This document shows positions 50,045 through 59,377 of a DNA stretch of 64,000 nt, piece after piece. Within the stretch, counting starts at the first letter, position 1, and every line of letters starts with the position of its first letter. Source of the stretch: Rhodococcus opacus B4. GTDB lineage: Bacteria > Actinomycetota > Actinomycetes > Mycobacteriales > Mycobacteriaceae. Both the position numbers and the translations under genes were made by a program. The stretch spans positions 6,324,001 to 6,388,000 of the forward strand of contig NC_012522.1 of NCBI RefSeq assembly GCF_000010805.1, read 5' to 3'. The notes beneath the pieces were generated by a model that worked only from the letters and a program-made list of their open reading frames with translations, ran no database searches and was not told where the DNA came from.

Positions 50045-51351
50045 CCGGAACTCTCGACCGCCGGATCGACCTGGTGCCGGCGCTGGTGAGCGATCACGCG
50101 CCGACGTGGGACGGCGCCGTCTGGGTCGGCGAACTGCGCGGTCCCGTGCGGGCGGACACCGAGTACCGGCTCGACCGGGCCGAGGGTTACCGGCGTGCCC
50201 GGTTGCTCGTGCGGGAAGACCGCGCCCTGCGGGGGTTCATCGAGGTGGACGTCGAGGACGGGGGACTCGACACCCGCGAATTGCGCCGCGCACTGGCTGA
50301 ACTCGCTCCGGAGGTGGCACGGGACAGCGCCGCGACCGCCACCGGACCCGGCCCCTCCGTCACGGTGGTGGTGTGCACCCGCGACCGGGTCGACAGCCTG
50401 AAGGTTGCGCTGGAGTCGATCCTGTCGCTCGACCATTCCGGCTACGAGGTGATCGTGGTCGACAACGCATCCCGTACGGACGCCACCCAGCGGTACGTCG
50501 CCGAGCTCGGCGACCCCCGGGTGCGGGTCGTGACCGAACCGCGGCCCGGGCTGTCCCGGGCGCGGAACGCGGGAATCCGCGCGGCGTGGACGGAGATCGT
50601 CGCCTTCACCGACGACGACGTGGTGGTCGACCCGTACTGGCTCACCGAACTCGTGGCCGGCTTCCGGGCCGGGAACGCGGTCGCGTGCGTGTGCGGAATC
50701 GTCCCCAGCGGGGAGATCCGCACGCCCGCGCAGGCGTACTTCGATCAGCGGGTGGGATGGGCGAGTTCCTGCGTGCCAAGGTTGTTCGACATTGCGAATC
50801 CGCCGGCCGACGTGCCGCTCTTCCCGTTCCAGGTCGGGATCTACGGCACCGGCGCGAACTTCGCCGTCGACCGGCGGGCCGTGTTCGAGATCGGCGGTTT
50901 CGACGAGGCACTCGGGGCGGGCGCCCCCACCGACGGCGGCGAAGACCTCGACATGTTCTTCCGGGTGCTGCACTCCGGGCGGCAGCTGGCGTACCGGCCG
51001 GCGGCGGTCGTGTGGCATCGGCACCGAGCGGACAACGAGGCGCTCGCCGTCCAGGCCCGCGGCTACGGGCTGGGGCTGGGAGCCTGGCTCGCGAAGGTCG
51101 CTCTCGATCCGCGCACCGCCTGGCTCGCGCTGCGGATCGCCGTCCGGCAGGCACCGACCTTCCTTCGTCTGTCGCGCAAGATGTCCCGCGTCGCCACCCC
51201 GCCGGACGGTCTCGCCGGCGAACTCCCCGAGGGGATCGGAGTCACCGAGCTCCGGTCCATTGCGCGTGGCCCCTTCGCGTATCTGAAGGCCCGGGTCGAG
51301 GGCCGACATCCGGCGCCGATGCGAGGGGTGAACTGTGACGATGCAGTCTGA
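50041..51351 (+). CDS. GT2 glycosyltransferase with N-terminal extension
   Basis: A 436-residue protein. An N-terminal domain of about 105 residues (WVGELRGPVRADTEYRLDRA, then RRARLLVREDRALRGFIEVD) has no motif that I recognise. It precedes a GT2 catalytic domain with SVTVVVCTRDRVDSLKVALE, YEVIVVDNASRTDATQRYVA, GLSRARNAGIRAAWTEIVAF, the metal site TDDDVVVDPYW, GTGANFAVDRRAVFEIGGFD and the base-bearing TDGGEDLDMFFRVL. ATG 50041 overlaps the previous stop. The end overlaps the hydrolase gene by 17 bases. The extension might bind the carrier or a partner. Confidence 0.87.
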   Translation: MTGTLDRRIDLVPALVSDHAPTWDGAVWVGELRGPVRADTEYRLDRAEGYRRARLLVREDRALRGFIEVDVEDGGLDTRELRRALAELAPEVARDSAATATGPGPSVTVVVCTRDRVDSLKVALESILSLDHSGYEVIVVDNASRTDATQRYVAELGDPRVRVVTEPRPGLSRARNAGIRAAWTEIVAFTDDDVVVDPYWLTELVAGFRAGNAVACVCGIVPSGEIRTPAQAYFDQRVGWASSCVPRLFDIANPPADVPLFPFQVGIYGTGANFAVDRRAVFEIGGFDEALGAGAPTDGGEDLDMFFRVLHSGRQLAYRPAAVVWHRHRADNEALAVQARGYGLGLGAWLAKVALDPRTAWLALRIAVRQAPTFLRLSRKMSRVATPPDGLAGELPEGIGVTELRSIARGPFAYLKARVEGRHPAPMRGVNCDDAV

Positions 51352-53116
51352 TTCCCGGCACCCGAGCGCACCGGCGGGCCGCTCGGACGGCACCCGGTTC
51401 GGCACCTGGTTCGGACCGGAAGACGCGCCGCTCTTCGGCGTCGTCGACCTTCCCGCCGACGGCCGGTGCCGCGGTGCCGTCGTCCTCTGCCCGCCGATCG
51501 GCAAGGAACAGGTCGACTCGTATCGCGCACTGGTGTATCTCGCGCAGCAATTACGCGCCCGCGGGTTGCTGGTGCTGCGGTTCGACTACCGCGGCACCGG
51601 TGATTCGCCCGGCGCCCAGGACGATTCCGACGCGGTCGCCGGATGGCTCGACAGCATCCGGAAGGCAGTCGAGTACGTCCGCAGCTGCGGCGTCATGGAC
51701 ATCGGGCTGGTCGGTCTCCGGGTCGGCGCGCTGCTCGCCGCGCAGGTCGCGGCGACGTGCGCTCCGGTGCGGGCCGTGACCCTGTGGGATCCGGTGGTGC
51801 GTGGTCGCGGCTACCTGCGCAAGCAGACCGCGCTCCACCAGATGGTGGTCGGCGCGGAGGACACGGACGATCCGCGGGTCACCCTGATCGGCGCGGTGCT
51901 CGCACCGGCGGCGGCGTCGGCGCTGTCGGCGATGAGCCTGCGAGCGGCAACCCCGCCGCCCGGCGCGAAGGTCTTGATGGCGTTGCGCGAGAGCGAGGTC
52001 GATTCCGTCGGGACGCGTGAGACCGTCGAAGCCTGGAATGCCGAGACGTTCACCGTCCACGACTACGAATCGTTCCTCGAACCGGCAGATTTCGCGGTCC
52101 GGCTCCCGTTCGGCGACGCCGATCGGATCGCCGGATGGATGTCCGCATCCTTCGGCGACCACTGCGACAGTGTCGCACTCGAACTCCGTGCCAGCGCCGT
52201 GGTGGATCGGACCGTCGACGGCAGGCAGGTCGTCGAGACGCTGGAGTTCGCCGGAGCGTCCGAACTCTTCACGATCCGCACGTTCGTCGCGGCCACGCCC
52301 GGTGCTGCGGAACCCACGGTGATCTTCCACGGCACGGCCAACGAGCACCGCGTGGGCCCGGTCCGGCTGTGGGCCGAGACCGCGCGCGAGCTGGCGGCAC
52401 ACGGGATCGTCAGCGTTCGCTTCGATCGGCGCGGCACCGGCGACACCGGCCTGGTGCAGCACGGCGAATGCACCACCATCTACACGGACGAATCCCGGGA
52501 CGACGCCGTCGACATCATCTCCGTCAGCGGTGCGCAGCCCGACAAGATTGTGCTCGCCGGGATGTGCTCGGGGGCATGGAATTCGAGCTACGCCGCCCTC
52601 CGGCGCCCCGTCCGGGCGGTGGTCCTGGTGAACATGGCGGACTGGACCATCACCCGTAAGGCGTTCGTGAAGCAGTCGACGATGAGTGCCGATCACCATT
52701 CGCTGAAGGGTCGCGTACTCGCACTGCTCCACCGGCACGCGGCGACGGCGAAGAAGTACCTGCGGCTGTGGGTGCCGTACCGCGGCTGGTTGTGGCTCGG
52801 CCGGGCCGGGCTGCTGCAGGTGCCGGAGGTCATGCTCGCCCCACTGAACGAGCGCGGCGTGCACACCACCGTCCTCCTCTCACCGATCGACTACGCCGCG
52901 TTCGTCGAGAACCACGGCGAGCGCAGCCTTCGCCGATTGCGGCGGGCCGGCTGGAACGGACGCCTGGTCACCTACCCGTCCGGCGATCACTCGCTGTACA
53001 GCACCGCCCTGCGGGACAGGGTCATGCGGGACGTCCTCGCCACCGCTCTCGGCGAACTGACCGTGAACCGGGTCGACGACGACCGTGACGATTCCCGGCC
53101 GGAGTTGGCGGGATAA
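51335..53116 (+). CDS. Tandem alpha/beta-hydrolase-like protein with non-serine nucleophile elbows
   Basis: A 593-residue protein with two alpha/beta hydrolase folds, about residues 30-280 and 325-585. The first has GAVVLCPPIGKEQVDSYRAL, LRFDYRGTGDSPGAQDD and the elbow GLVGLRVGALLA. The second has VSVRFDRRGTGDTGLV, the elbow LAGMCSGAWNSSYA and TYPSGDHSLYSTALRD with a candidate histidine. The elbow nucleophile is Arg in the first and Cys in the second; from memory, exosortase-type polysaccharide loci contain hydrolases with a similar GLRxG elbow. It is probably involved in polymer export or acyl transfer, not a standard esterase. GTG 51335 is used; ATG 51341 is possible. Confidence 0.72.
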   Translation: MTMQSDSRHPSAPAGRSDGTRFGTWFGPEDAPLFGVVDLPADGRCRGAVVLCPPIGKEQVDSYRALVYLAQQLRARGLLVLRFDYRGTGDSPGAQDDSDAVAGWLDSIRKAVEYVRSCGVMDIGLVGLRVGALLAAQVAATCAPVRAVTLWDPVVRGRGYLRKQTALHQMVVGAEDTDDPRVTLIGAVLAPAAASALSAMSLRAATPPPGAKVLMALRESEVDSVGTRETVEAWNAETFTVHDYESFLEPADFAVRLPFGDADRIAGWMSASFGDHCDSVALELRASAVVDRTVDGRQVVETLEFAGASELFTIRTFVAATPGAAEPTVIFHGTANEHRVGPVRLWAETARELAAHGIVSVRFDRRGTGDTGLVQHGECTTIYTDESRDDAVDIISVSGAQPDKIVLAGMCSGAWNSSYAALRRPVRAVVLVNMADWTITRKAFVKQSTMSADHHSLKGRVLALLHRHAATAKKYLRLWVPYRGWLWLGRAGLLQVPEVMLAPLNERGVHTTVLLSPIDYAAFVENHGERSLRRLRRAGWNGRLVTYPSGDHSLYSTALRDRVMRDVLATALGELTVNRVDDDRDDSRPELAG

Positions 53117-53118
53117 TC

Positions 53119-54489
53119 ATGGGAGCCCCGGCAGCGACGCAGTCGCACCTACACGCCAAACACCGCGCCGAGCAGCCCCCGCGCTCCGCGGGGCGGAATC
53201 TGCAACTCAACTCGATGGCACTGATGCTGTCGAGTGTCGTCACCGGTGTGCTCGGCCTCGCCTTCTGGGGCGCGGCGGCGCGGTTGTTCCCCGCCGACCA
53301 GGTGGGGGTGGCGTCCGCGCTCATCTCGACCGCGATCATGCTGTCGACGCTGTCGAATCTCAGTCTCGGCTCGATGTTCGAGCGCTTCCTGCCGGTGGCC
53401 GGTCACCGCGCGGGACCGTTGCTGATCAAGGGCTTCGCCGCCGTGGCCACCCTGGCCTTCGTGTCGGCTGTGGGGCTCATCGTCCTCGGCCCGCGGGACA
53501 CGCTGTTCGAGAACAACCTGGAAATCGCGATCTATCCGGTGTTCGTCGTCGTCCTCGCGCTCTTCGCCCTCCAGGACCAGACCGTCTCCGGCCTGGGCGT
53601 CGCCCGCTGGGCGGCATCGAAGAACGTCTTCCACGCGGTGGCAAAACTACTGGCGGTCGTGGTGCTCGCGGGGTCGGGGTCGGCGCTCGCCATCGTCGCG
53701 TCCTGGGGAGTCACCGCGGCGATCGCAGTGGTGGTCCTGTTGACGTCGATGGGGCTGCGCATCCGGTCCGATCCTCGATACCGGCAGGTGCCGGCGCTGC
53801 CGTCGAACAAGGAACTCGGGGTGTACTTCGTTTCCTCGTACGGCATTTCGGCGCTCGGGGCCGTTGCTCCGCTCGTCGTCCCGCTGATCGTCGTCACCCG
53901 GGTCGGTACCGCGGCGAATGCGTACTTCGCAGTGACGTGGTCGATCGTCAGCGCCCTCTACATCATGGTGAACCTCATGGTGGGTCCGTTCGTGGCCGAG
54001 GCCGCCGCGCATCCGGACAAGATCGTCAGCCTGTCCCGCCGGTTCGTCCGCACCATCGCCGTGATCGCGGTGGTGGGCGGATTCGGTCTGGCCTTCGTCG
54101 CGCCGTTGGCGCTCGGATTCATCGGTCCGGAATACCGTGCGGAAGGAACGCCCCTGCTCCATCTCGCCGCCGTGTTCGTGCCCCTCGCCGTCATCGGCGC
54201 CGTCTACGACGGTCTCGCACGGGTGTATCGCCGGCTGACCCTTGCCGTCGTCACCCAGTGCCTGGCCACAGTGGTGATCATCGTCGGCAGCCTGGTCTTC
54301 AGCGCGTCTGTCGGCGTCGCGGGAGTGGGCTGGGCGTATCTCGCCGCCGAGACACTCACCGCCGTGATCCTCGCCGGACCGCTCATCTCCTGGCTTCGCC
54401 GGCTCCAGAACCGCGCCAAGTGGGAGCGGTGGCTCGCGAAGAGCGCGAACCCGAAACCGAAATGGCAGGCTTCCGATGTCGACGCATAG
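53119..54489 (+). CDS. Wzx-type flippase of the second polysaccharide locus
   Basis: A 456-residue polytopic protein of the MOP superfamily with about 12 hydrophobic helices. The family start is NLQLNSMALMLSSVVTGVLG followed by WGAAARLFPADQVGVASALI. VYFVSSYGISALGAVAPLVV opens the second half, and GVAGVGWAYLAAETLTAVIL occurs near the C-terminus. It lacks obvious relatedness in sequence to the flippase at 6013-7569 beyond fold level, so each locus probably exports its own repeat unit. Start ATG 53119 follows the hydrolase stop directly. Overlap of 14 bases with the acyltransferase gene. Confidence 0.87.
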   Translation: MGAPAATQSHLHAKHRAEQPPRSAGRNLQLNSMALMLSSVVTGVLGLAFWGAAARLFPADQVGVASALISTAIMLSTLSNLSLGSMFERFLPVAGHRAGPLLIKGFAAVATLAFVSAVGLIVLGPRDTLFENNLEIAIYPVFVVVLALFALQDQTVSGLGVARWAASKNVFHAVAKLLAVVVLAGSGSALAIVASWGVTAAIAVVVLLTSMGLRIRSDPRYRQVPALPSNKELGVYFVSSYGISALGAVAPLVVPLIVVTRVGTAANAYFAVTWSIVSALYIMVNLMVGPFVAEAAAHPDKIVSLSRRFVRTIAVIAVVGGFGLAFVAPLALGFIGPEYRAEGTPLLHLAAVFVPLAVIGAVYDGLARVYRRLTLAVVTQCLATVVIIVGSLVFSASVGVAGVGWAYLAAETLTAVILAGPLISWLRRLQNRAKWERWLAKSANPKPKWQASDVDA

Positions 54490-55717
54490 AGCGAGTTCCC
54501 GCGACCTGATGCGCAGCGGCAGCCGGATGATCACCGCGATCGGTCCGGTCCGCCTGCCGAGCATCGGCGAGATCCGGGACACGCTGACCGGGCTCGCGCA
54601 CGCCGGTGGACGCCACACCCCGATCGGGCTCGTCCCGACCACCGAGTCACGCCGGTGGGAGCACCGACCGCACGACTTCCTCGGGACCGTGCGGCAACTC
54701 GGGCCGTGCACCCGGGAGGAAGTCCCTCGGCTACTGACCCGGCTGGCGCGTGCGGGCGCGTCCGCGAATCCACTGAACGTCGCGGTCGCGGGTGACTTTC
54801 TTCTGCTCGACATCTCGCACGGACTCGGTGACGGCCGGCTCGCGCTGGCACTCGTCCGTGCTGTCGCCGGTGGACGCAGCGGGACACCGGTCCCCGAATG
54901 GGCCCGGACACGCGACAGCGCACTGCCGCTCGCGCGCGCGTTGACCCGGGCCTTCGCGACCTCACCGTCCCGTGTCGCTCGGCTCCTCGAATCCCGGCCC
55001 TCCGTCACACCCGCGGCCGGCCCCGTCGAGGTCGTGCCCTGGCGCAGGTCGCCCACTGCGGTCGTCGAGTCCGCGGTGCCGGGAACCGCCGCGGAACTCC
55101 GGCGCTGGCGGGATCGGGAACTGCCCGGGGCGTCGGTGTCGTCGTTGCTGTTCGCGGCAGTCGCGCGGGCGATGCGCAGTCGTGGTCTGACGATCGACGA
55201 CAAGGTCGACGTCCTCTTCGACTGCCGGCGCTATCTCCCGGACGGTGCGACGGTGAACGGAAATTTCGCTGCCGGAGTGCGGTTCGCGGTGCCGGACCCC
55301 GGTGACGCCGCCGAGATGAGCGCGGTGATCACACAGGCCACGGCGTCGGGCAGGCCGCTCGCCTCGCTCGCACTCAGCATCGCCAAGTTCCGCAGGCGCG
55401 TGCGCGCCGGCATCCCGCACACTGCGGCCGCGCACGTCGCGGCGACACCCCGGGCGAGGCTCGTGTACTCCGACATGGGGGAGGCCGCGCTGCTGGCCGA
55501 CCTCGACTGGACCGACGAGCCCGGCCGGCGTCTCGTCACCGCGCTGAGCGAACCGGCCGATCCGGCGTCGATCGTCTTCACCTCGGTGCGCCGTGGCCCG
55601 GAACTCGACGTGTCGGCGTCCCTGCACGACAACGTCTTCGACCCCGAACTCGTCCGCGACGCACTCGCGGACGCCCTGTGCGACCCACTGTCTCTCCTGT
55701 CTCGAAGGATTGTCTAG
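54476..55717 (+). CDS. HxxxD acyltransferase (WS/DGAT or condensation-domain-like)
   Basis: A 413-residue protein with an HxxxDG motif (DISHGLGDGRLALALVRAV, H about residue 121), the catalytic signature of the condensation/CoA-dependent acyltransferase superfamily that includes PapA-type and wax ester synthases. The C-terminal half has the second-lobe pattern ASVSSLLFAAVARAMRSRGL, VLFDCRRYLPDGATVNGNFA and VYSDMGEAALLADLDW. It is expected to transfer an acyl chain to a sugar or lipid hydroxyl, so the second polymer may be acylated, as mycobacterial PapA proteins do for trehalose lipids. ATG at 54476. The acyl donor (CoA or carrier) cannot be read. Confidence 0.72.
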   Translation: MSTHRASSRDLMRSGSRMITAIGPVRLPSIGEIRDTLTGLAHAGGRHTPIGLVPTTESRRWEHRPHDFLGTVRQLGPCTREEVPRLLTRLARAGASANPLNVAVAGDFLLLDISHGLGDGRLALALVRAVAGGRSGTPVPEWARTRDSALPLARALTRAFATSPSRVARLLESRPSVTPAAGPVEVVPWRRSPTAVVESAVPGTAAELRRWRDRELPGASVSSLLFAAVARAMRSRGLTIDDKVDVLFDCRRYLPDGATVNGNFAAGVRFAVPDPGDAAEMSAVITQATASGRPLASLALSIAKFRRRVRAGIPHTAAAHVAATPRARLVYSDMGEAALLADLDWTDEPGRRLVTALSEPADPASIVFTSVRRGPELDVSASLHDNVFDPELVRDALADALCDPLSLLSRRIV

Positions 55718-55719
55718 CC

Positions 55720-56391
55720 ATGCCCTCACACGTCCTGGAGACATCGAAGCGAACTCCGCTGTACCTCACCGTTGCCGTGCTGCAGTTCTTCGTCGTCGAA
55801 TTCCTCGTCGCCGGAACCTGGCGCGGTCACTACAGCTACTCCGCCAACTTCGTCAGCGACCTCGGTGTCCCGTACTGCGGCACCGACGGCACCGCGCCGT
55901 GCAGCAGGACATCGCTGCTGATGGACGCATCCTTCGTCGTGGTCGGTGTCGCCTATGTGGTCGCCGCCGTTCTCTGGTACCGCATCGAACGCGTGCTTCC
56001 ACTCGTACCGGTGGTGTTCCTCGTGGTGGCCGGAATCGGCGGAGCAGTCGTCGGCCTCGCGCCGTCGAACACGCACTGGGAGATTCATTCGCTCGGCGCG
56101 ACACTGTTCCTCATCTTCGGAAGTCTCTTCACGCTGACGACGGCACTCACCGTGTGGCCTCAGATGCCGGGTCCGGCAACGTACGCCGCGGTCGCGCTGG
56201 GGGTGCTCGGACTGGTCGGATACTTCTGTTTCACGTACTCCTGGGACCTCGGTCTGGGTGTCGGCGGCATCGAACGGGTCGCGGCGTACTCGGCGATTCT
56301 CGGGTTCGTCGTGTGCGTCCACCTCGTGACGCAGCTGCAGTCGGTTCGACGTTCGGCTGCCGTCCGGGTCGGAGACACCACCGGTGCATAG
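55720..56391 (+). CDS. DUF998-like membrane protein
   Basis: A 223-residue polytopic protein with six to seven hydrophobic helices, including YLTVAVLQFFVVEFLVAG, FVVVGVAYVVAAVLWY, VPVVFLVVAGIGGAVVGLAP, GATLFLIFGSLFTLTTALTV and YAAVALGVLGLVGYFCFTYS. The first loop YSYSANFVSDLGVPYCGTDG and the PSNTHWEIHSLGA segment resemble the DUF998 family. Function is unknown. It follows the acyltransferase gene by two bases and overlaps the GH16 gene, so it belongs to the same operon. Confidence 0.72.
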   Translation: MPSHVLETSKRTPLYLTVAVLQFFVVEFLVAGTWRGHYSYSANFVSDLGVPYCGTDGTAPCSRTSLLMDASFVVVGVAYVVAAVLWYRIERVLPLVPVVFLVVAGIGGAVVGLAPSNTHWEIHSLGATLFLIFGSLFTLTTALTVWPQMPGPATYAAVALGVLGLVGYFCFTYSWDLGLGVGGIERVAAYSAILGFVVCVHLVTQLQSVRRSAAVRVGDTTGA

Positions 56392-57220
56392 ACAGCTGAA
56401 CCGTCCACGCCGAGCCCGTGCCCTGTCGTCGGCGACGGTGTTCCTCGCGCTCGCCTGCATCGGCGCCACCGGGTGGTACGCGTCGAGCGATGTCGCGCAG
56501 GCCTCCGGGAAGGGCGAGTCGGTGCTCCTGTTCGACGATTTCGCCGGGACCGCGGGAACGTTGCCGGACCCCCGCGTCTGGGGACACGCAATCGGGGGAG
56601 GAGGCTGGGGAAACGGCGAGGCTCAGGTCTACACGGACGATCCCGCCAATTCCCGCCTCGACGGCGACGGCAGGCTCGTGATCGAAGCCCGCCGGGACGG
56701 ATCGGGCTACACATCCGCACGCCTGGTCACCCTCGACCGCTTCGCATTTCAGTACGGGCGCGCCGAGGCCCGCATCAAGCTGCCGACGGGGCAGGGCCTG
56801 CACCCCGCGTTCTGGTTGCTGGGTACGGACGTCGACCGCGTGGGCTGGCCCCAGTCGGGGGAGATCGACGTGATCGAGACGATCAACGACGCGTCGTTCA
56901 CCCACAGCGCGCTGCACGGCCCGTCCGCGGACGGCACCCCCTGGAGCCTGAATGTCGAAGGCAGCGAGAATGTGTCGGACGATTTTCACGACTACTGGGT
57001 GGAGCGGTCACCGGACCGGATCACGTTCGGAATCGACGACGCCACGACGGGCGAGTTCTCGCGTGCGGATCTGGACCCGGGACAGGAGTGGGTGTTCGAC
57101 AAGCCTTTCTCCCTGTTGCTGAACGTCGCTGTCGGGGGACGGTGGCCCGGTGACGCCGGGGCCGACACCACATTTCCGGCCACGATGCTCGTCGACTGGG
57201 TGAAGGTGACCGATGAGTGA
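56384..57220 (+). CDS. Secreted GH16 family glycoside hydrolase 1
   Basis: A 278-residue concanavalin-A-fold glycosidase. An N-terminal signal peptide (ATVFLALACIGATGWYASS) is followed by the catalytic domain. The active site is GEIDVIETIN with nucleophile E160 and acid/base E165 (EIDxxE). WGHAIGGGGWGNGEAQVYTD and GRLVIEARRDGSGYTSARLV are typical of bacterial laminarinase-like GH16. It probably trims or cuts the polymer in the wall or outside the cell. Start GTG 56384 overlaps the DUF998 stop by eight bases. A close paralogue lies at 59378. Confidence 0.88.
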   Translation: MHRQLNRPRRARALSSATVFLALACIGATGWYASSDVAQASGKGESVLLFDDFAGTAGTLPDPRVWGHAIGGGGWGNGEAQVYTDDPANSRLDGDGRLVIEARRDGSGYTSARLVTLDRFAFQYGRAEARIKLPTGQGLHPAFWLLGTDVDRVGWPQSGEIDVIETINDASFTHSALHGPSADGTPWSLNVEGSENVSDDFHDYWVERSPDRITFGIDDATTGEFSRADLDPGQEWVFDKPFSLLLNVAVGGRWPGDAGADTTFPATMLVDWVKVTDE

Positions 57221-59321
57221 TCTCCTCGCGGCGGAGCGCGTCGACACGAGAACCCCGGAATTGTCCCGGTATTACGACGTCGCCGCATTGGCCTCGGCGG
57301 TCGCGGGACTGACATCGCTCGCACCGCTCCCGTCCCCGGTGAGCGCGGTGCTGCTGACGGTGTTCGTGCTGAGCGGCCCGGGTCTCGCGATCGTGACGTG
57401 GTTGCGGATGCCGGTCGCCGCATCGGTCGCGGCCGTCCCCGTCCTCGGGCTGACCGTGGTGACTGCCGCCACCACCGTCCTGGCCTGGTTCTATCGTTGG
57501 CCCGCCACCGGACTGTTGCTGGTGATGGTCCTGGCCGTCGTCGCGTCCGCCCTGCGGCATCGCTGGCACGACACCGGCGCCGACCCGGTTCGCGTGGTCA
57601 CCCTGCGGCAGGCGCGGTTTCGCCTGTCGCAGTGGGCGCACGCTGCCCGCCGCAATCGGCCGCTGATCCTCGTCGCCGTCGCCCTGGTGCTGTGGGTGGC
57701 CGTGCTCTTCGGGCTCGGGTCCGGCGGGTACTCACAGTTCGGTCTGCTGTTCGCCGGCAGCGGGCCCGGGCTGGTGGTGTGCACGCTGATGATGCTCGGC
57801 GCGTTCGTCTGGGCTCTCCGCACGAGGGCCGTCGGGACCGCTGTCGTGGCGGTGCTCGGCGTGATCATGGTGGAAAGGCTCACCCCGACACTCGTCACCG
57901 ACGTGCCCATCTACGGGTGGACGTACAAACACCTCGGCGTGGTCGACTACATCCAGCAGTTCCAGACACTGCCGCCCAAGGGCGTCGACATCTACGGCGA
58001 GTGGCCGGCCTTCTTCACCGCATTCGCGTGGTTCGGTGACATCACGTCGGCGGACATGATGGCCGTCGCCCACTGGTTCGCGCCGGTGATCCACGTGTTG
58101 CTGGCCGTCGTGATCGCCGCGATCGCCCGGCTCCTCGGGTTCGACATGCGGGTGGCACTGACGGCCGCGATGGTGGCGGAACTCGCCAACTGGGTGGGAC
58201 AGGACTACTTCTCGCCGCAGGCCGTCGCCCTCGTCATGGCGCTGGGTGTGGTGGCTCTGCTCGTGGTGTCGACGGAGCACCGTTCCGCGGCATACCTGTC
58301 GATCCTCGTCTTCGCCGCCCTGGTACCCACCCACCAGCTGACCCCCTACTGGCTGTTCGGCGTGACAGCGGCCCTCGCGGTGACGCGGAAGATCCGTCCG
58401 TGGTGGCTTCCCGTGCCCTACTTCGCGATCCTCGTCGCCTATCTCGTGCCGCGGCTCGACATCGTGGCACCGTACGGCCTGCTGTCCGGTTTCAACCCGG
58501 TCGACAACGCCGCCAGCAACGTGACCGCGGTCGGCACGGTGGGGAAGATCTTCACCTCCGCCGTGTGCCGTTCCCTGTCCGCGGGCATCATCCTGCTTGC
58601 CGTGGTCTGCGCGATCCTCCTCTGGCGCAGCAAACGTCCCGCCTGGGTCGCGACCGTCATGGCGTTCAGTTCGTTCGCTCTGCTGGCAGGACAGAGCTAC
58701 GGCGGTGAGGCGATCTTCCGGGTCTACCTCTACGCCGTGCCCGGATGCGCGATTCTCATCGCACCGATCCTCGCGGACGCGCTCACGACCAGGTTCCGGT
58801 CCGCACTGCTCCGCCGAACCGTTCCCGTCGGACTCGCGAGCGGACTGGCGTACATGACGTTCGCGGGCCTGCAAGGCTATTACGGGTTGTGGTCGCTGGT
58901 CGTCGGATATCAGTCCCAGGTGACGTTCGCGGAGGACATCCTCGCGAACGAACAGCCACCCGCGAAAATCATGTCCCTGTATCCCGCAGGTCTGCCCACC
59001 CGGGTGAGCGCCGACTACATCAAGTTCGCCGTCGTCGACAAGGATTTCGATCAACCCCTGCTGGCGTTGCCCCCGGCCCTGCTGGAGGGTTTCCCGCACG
59101 GCGGTCAGATCGAGATGCTCACCGCGGACGCGGCGGAACGCGACGGCGACACGTATCTCGTGTTCAACACTCAGGGCACCGCCGCCATCCGCTACTACGG
59201 CTATCTACCGGACGGATCCGTCGACAACTTCGAGGACCAGTTGCGGTCGAGCCCCGACTGGTCCGTGTATGCGCAGGACGTCGACAGCGCCATCTTCCGT
59301 TACACGGGGCCGCGACGGTAG
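57213..59321 (+). CDS. Large polytopic membrane protein, possible GT-C or polymerase-type enzyme
   Basis: A 702-residue protein with about 15 hydrophobic segments and a soluble C-terminal part of about 120 residues (QSQVTFAEDILANEQPPAKI to DVDSAIFRYTGP). The periplasmic loop TDVPIYGWTYKHLGVVDYIQ has acidic residues at the end of an early helix, as in GT-C transferases that use polyprenyl-phosphate sugars, and DIYGEWPAFFTAFAWFGDIT follows. I do not recognise a named family with certainty. It could act as the polymerase or as a lipid-linked sugar transferase of the second locus, which has no other Wzy-like gene. It lies between the two GH16 genes and overlaps the first by eight bases. Confidence 0.6.
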   Translation: MSDLLAAERVDTRTPELSRYYDVAALASAVAGLTSLAPLPSPVSAVLLTVFVLSGPGLAIVTWLRMPVAASVAAVPVLGLTVVTAATTVLAWFYRWPATGLLLVMVLAVVASALRHRWHDTGADPVRVVTLRQARFRLSQWAHAARRNRPLILVAVALVLWVAVLFGLGSGGYSQFGLLFAGSGPGLVVCTLMMLGAFVWALRTRAVGTAVVAVLGVIMVERLTPTLVTDVPIYGWTYKHLGVVDYIQQFQTLPPKGVDIYGEWPAFFTAFAWFGDITSADMMAVAHWFAPVIHVLLAVVIAAIARLLGFDMRVALTAAMVAELANWVGQDYFSPQAVALVMALGVVALLVVSTEHRSAAYLSILVFAALVPTHQLTPYWLFGVTAALAVTRKIRPWWLPVPYFAILVAYLVPRLDIVAPYGLLSGFNPVDNAASNVTAVGTVGKIFTSAVCRSLSAGIILLAVVCAILLWRSKRPAWVATVMAFSSFALLAGQSYGGEAIFRVYLYAVPGCAILIAPILADALTTRFRSALLRRTVPVGLASGLAYMTFAGLQGYYGLWSLVVGYQSQVTFAEDILANEQPPAKIMSLYPAGLPTRVSADYIKFAVVDKDFDQPLLALPPALLEGFPHGGQIEMLTADAAERDGDTYLVFNTQGTAAIRYYGYLPDGSVDNFEDQLRSSPDWSVYAQDVDSAIFRYTGPRR

Positions 59322-59377
59322 CGGCCGACTGGCGTATTCGGTCACGAACGGCCGCGGTGGGCGCCTAGCATCGGCGC

